From CAIYRG01 sp036273455 (lineage in GTDB: Bacteria; Pseudomonadota; Alphaproteobacteria; Micropepsales; Micropepsaceae): 25,857 nucleotides of DNA. The stretch spans positions 1 through 25,857 of the forward strand of contig DASUHP010000167.1 of the NCBI GenBank assembly GCA_036273455.1. The letters are read 5' to 3'. The first letter of the stretch is position 1; every line of letters starts with the position of its first letter. The translations under genes and the position numbers were made by a program. Positions 24,529-25,857 of this stretch are shown here, piece by piece. The notes beneath the pieces are model-generated. The model saw only the letters and a list, made by a program, of their open reading frames with translations, had not been told where the DNA came from and did not search any database.

Positions 24529-24682
24529 GAAGCGAGAAAAGAGAAGCGAGGAGCGAGAGATCGGGTTTCCTCTCGCCGGCCGCATCCCTCGGGCTAAAAT
24601 CGCCTTTGGCGATTTTTTTACGCCCTCGGGGGCCTGAAGCGGCGCTCAGCTATCTCTCGCTTCTCGCTTCGCTTCTCGCTTC
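24529..24682. repeat. GAAGCGAG-type inverted repeat array flanking the terminator
   Basis: GAAGCGAG occurs at 24529-24536 and 24543-24550, with a related GAGCGAG just after. Its complement CTCGCTTC occurs three times at 24656-24663, 24663-24670 and 24675-24682. The two arms, each about 35 bp, are largely complementary and could fold back on each other around the central terminator. The right arm ends just before the ribosome site (GGAGG, 24691-24695) of the acetyltransferase. Confidence 0.7.
24596..24619 (+). terminator. Strong intrinsic terminator after the stand-alone RND permease
   Basis: AAAATCGCC pairs with GGCGATTTT around a TTT loop and continues into a run of seven T residues. An outer GGGC/GCCC pairing (24591-24594 with 24622-24625) extends it. 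The A tract on the left side means it may also work in the opposite direction. Confidence 0.85.
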
Positions 24683-24703
24683 TTGCACTTGGAGGATTGA
24701 GCG

Positions 24704-25192
24704 ATGAATTCCGTCTTCCGAACACACACCACGCGCGAAGACGCGGAGGCGGTCGAACAGCTGGTGCGTCAGACCGGCGTGTTCAGCGTCACCGAAATCG
24801 CGATTGCGCGCGAGCTGGTCGAAGAGAATCTTGCCAAAGGCGACGAGGCTTCCGGCTATCATTTCCTGATTGAGGACAATGGCCGCGGCGGCATTGCCGG
24901 TTACACCTGCTACGGGCCGATTTCTGGGACCGAAGCGCGCTACGAGCTGTACTGGATTGCAGTCGGGGCCGAGTCGCGAGGCTCCGGTCTGGCGCAGCGA
25001 TTGCTGCGCGCCACCGAGGAGACGGTGAAAGGACTGGGCGGTCCGTGGCTGTTCGCGGAAACCTCGACCCGCGCGGATTACGCGCCGGCGCGCAAATTCT
25101 ACACCGGCAACGGATACCGGCTGCTGGCCGAGATACCGGAGTGGCACGCCGATGGCGATGGGTTGGCAGTGTTCGGGAAGAAACTGCGGTAG
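24704..25192 (+). CDS. GNAT-family N-acetyltransferase
   Basis: A 162-residue cytoplasmic acetyltransferase with an ideal ribosome site (GGAGG, 8 nt before ATG 24704). The fold order is GNAT-like: an N-terminal helix, the YELYWIAVGAESRGSGLAQR strand-loop-helix with the acetyl-CoA pyrophosphate loop (Arg92-Gly-Ser-Gly-Leu-Ala97), then a ETSTRADYAPARKFYTGNGY segment typical of motif B. It transfers acetyl from acetyl-CoA to an amine; the substrate (antibiotic, amino acid, protein or other) cannot be told. It is transcribed alone behind the terminator at 24596 and is convergent with the GIY-YIG gene. Its message would begin within or near the right-hand repeat arm. Confidence 0.9.
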   Translation: MNSVFRTHTTREDAEAVEQLVRQTGVFSVTEIAIARELVEENLAKGDEASGYHFLIEDNGRGGIAGYTCYGPISGTEARYELYWIAVGAESRGSGLAQRLLRATEETVKGLGGPWLFAETSTRADYAPARKFYTGNGYRLLAEIPEWHADGDGLAVFGKKLR

Positions 25193-25211
25193 CATTTTCC
25201 ACACTGACGCC

Positions 25212-25252
25212 TGCGTGTTCCCCCACACGCATTTCCCGAAGTGGGAAATGCG
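25212..25252. terminator. Two overlapping, mutually exclusive hairpins between convergent genes
   Basis: Hairpin A is TGCGTGT (25212-25218) with ACACGCA (25225-25231). Hairpin B is CGCATTTCCC (25228-25237) with GGGAAATGCG (25243-25252), a perfect 10-bp stem with a 5-nt loop. They share CGCA at 25228-25231, so only one can form at a time. Placed 20 bp after the acetyltransferase stop codon; probably transcription termination for both strands, although no T run follows. Confidence 0.5.
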
Positions 25253-25317
25253 CTTTCCGCCTGCACACCAGCCGGACTGCCGTGCGATGGCTTCAACCCC
25301 GCAAGGGGAGGCGGATT

Positions 25318-25857
25318 CTACGCCGGTGCGGGCTGGTGTGGATCGTCACCGCTGCCGGCGCGGAATTCGGCGATGTCTTCGGGGGTCAGTTTGAACCATT
25401 CGCCGCGGGTCCGTTTGTTCCTGAAGCGGTGGTGCCATTGGGCCTCGGTAGCGAGCGGATCCTGCGCCGGAATGGCGTGGATCAATTCGAGCTCTTCCGG
25501 AACACAGGACTGGATGCTCCGGATCCGCTTCTCCAGTATTTTGGCCCAGCCGATCTTGAAATATTCGCCGGCGCGAAGAAGGTAAACCACGGGGCCGGCT
25601 TCGGCCGGCCGTGACGGCGCGTCCAGCCCGTCCTGGCAGAGCCGCGCGACGTCGGCCATTTCCGGCTTTTCCGCGGCCCAACGGCGAAGCCGCTCGAACA
25701 TCATCCGGTGACCGGCGAAGCGCGTGGTGAAGGTCGAATGGCTGGGGAAGCCCGGATGCCGGCGGCCGTAAAAGTATATTTCCTGCGCGGTTGGAAGCTT
25801 GCCAAAGTGGCGCACGATCGCGGCCAGATGGGTCAGCAGCAACTCGTTGTCGCGCAT
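25318..25857 (-). CDS. GIY-YIG / Mug113 (T5orf172)-type nuclease-like protein, possibly cut at its N-terminus
   Basis: At least 179 residues; the first visible ATG is the last codon of the window, so the true start may lie outside. Residues about 1-62 resemble the DNA-binding repeat seen in homing-endonuclease-associated proteins (HLAAIVRHFGKLPTAQEIYF, then GFPSHSTFTTRFAG). Residues about 90-170 match the Mug113/T5orf172 branch of the GIY-YIG superfamily: VYLL with Tyr92 as the first block, YFKIGWA (99-105) as the second, Arg in KRIRSIQ, Glu138 in TEAQWHHRF, and GEWFKLTPEDIAEF at the end. These are the expected catalytic positions. Role is unknown: perhaps DNA processing or defence. No mobile-element hallmarks adjoin it. 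Confidence 0.8.
   Translation of the reverse strand: MRDNELLLTHLAAIVRHFGKLPTAQEIYFYGRRHPGFPSHSTFTTRFAGHRMMFERLRRWAAEKPEMADVARLCQDGLDAPSRPAEAGPVVYLLRAGEYFKIGWAKILEKRIRSIQSCVPEELELIHAIPAQDPLATEAQWHHRFRNKRTRGEWFKLTPEDIAEFRAGSGDDPHQPAPA

Noticed and set aside
24529..24682. GAAGCGAG repeats as an origin or iteron array
   Set aside because: No replication gene or DnaA-box cluster is near, and the opposite-orientation arms around a terminator fit a transcription signal better.

Overview
The window looks like a chromosomal stretch from a GC-rich Gram-negative alphaproteobacterium, most likely a member of Hyphomicrobiales (Rhizobiales). This is inferred from GC-rich codon use, frequent GTG/TTG starts, RND pumps, Tat and lipoprotein signals, and giant beta-helical surface proteins. 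No rRNA, tRNA, CRISPR array, transposase or integrase was seen.

Layout: (1) 2-385, the 3' end of an RND permease. (2) 666-6744, a LuxR-type regulator followed by a roughly 1,590-residue two-partner-secretion-type exoprotein with a secretion domain, ten GLUG-type repeats and a C-terminal pentapeptide-repeat tail. (3) 6983-7642, opposite strand, a Tat-exported DsrE-like protein with a CxxC motif. (4) 7848-13725, opposite strand, a complete tripartite RND efflux operon in the order permease, adaptor, outer-membrane factor. It is divergent from a TetR regulator at 13803-14501, and the 77-bp gap between them holds a near-consensus promoter embedded in two interlocked inverted repeats. (5) 14523-14843, a small Gly/Tyr-rich lipoprotein on the minus strand. 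(6) 15105-21249, an MBOAT O-acyltransferase, an SGNH-like partner only 4 bp downstream, and a classical autotransporter 72 bp further on. (7) 21386-24526, a second RND permease with no adaptor beside it, closed by a strong intrinsic terminator flanked by GAAGCGAG-type inverted repeats. (8) 24704-25192, a GNAT acetyltransferase, convergent with a GIY-YIG/Mug113-type protein that reaches the right edge.

The common theme is the cell envelope: three RND permeases, two very large secreted or surface beta-helical proteins, an acyl-transfer pair that probably decorates an exported polymer, and exported small proteins. The best candidates for something not yet described are the exoprotein architecture (TPS + GLUG + pentapeptide repeats without a nearby TpsB), the MBOAT/SGNH/autotransporter neighbourhood, the stacked operator-promoter of the efflux system, and the phage-like modules inside the autotransporter passenger. 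All functional assignments come from motif recognition by eye; no database search was possible.
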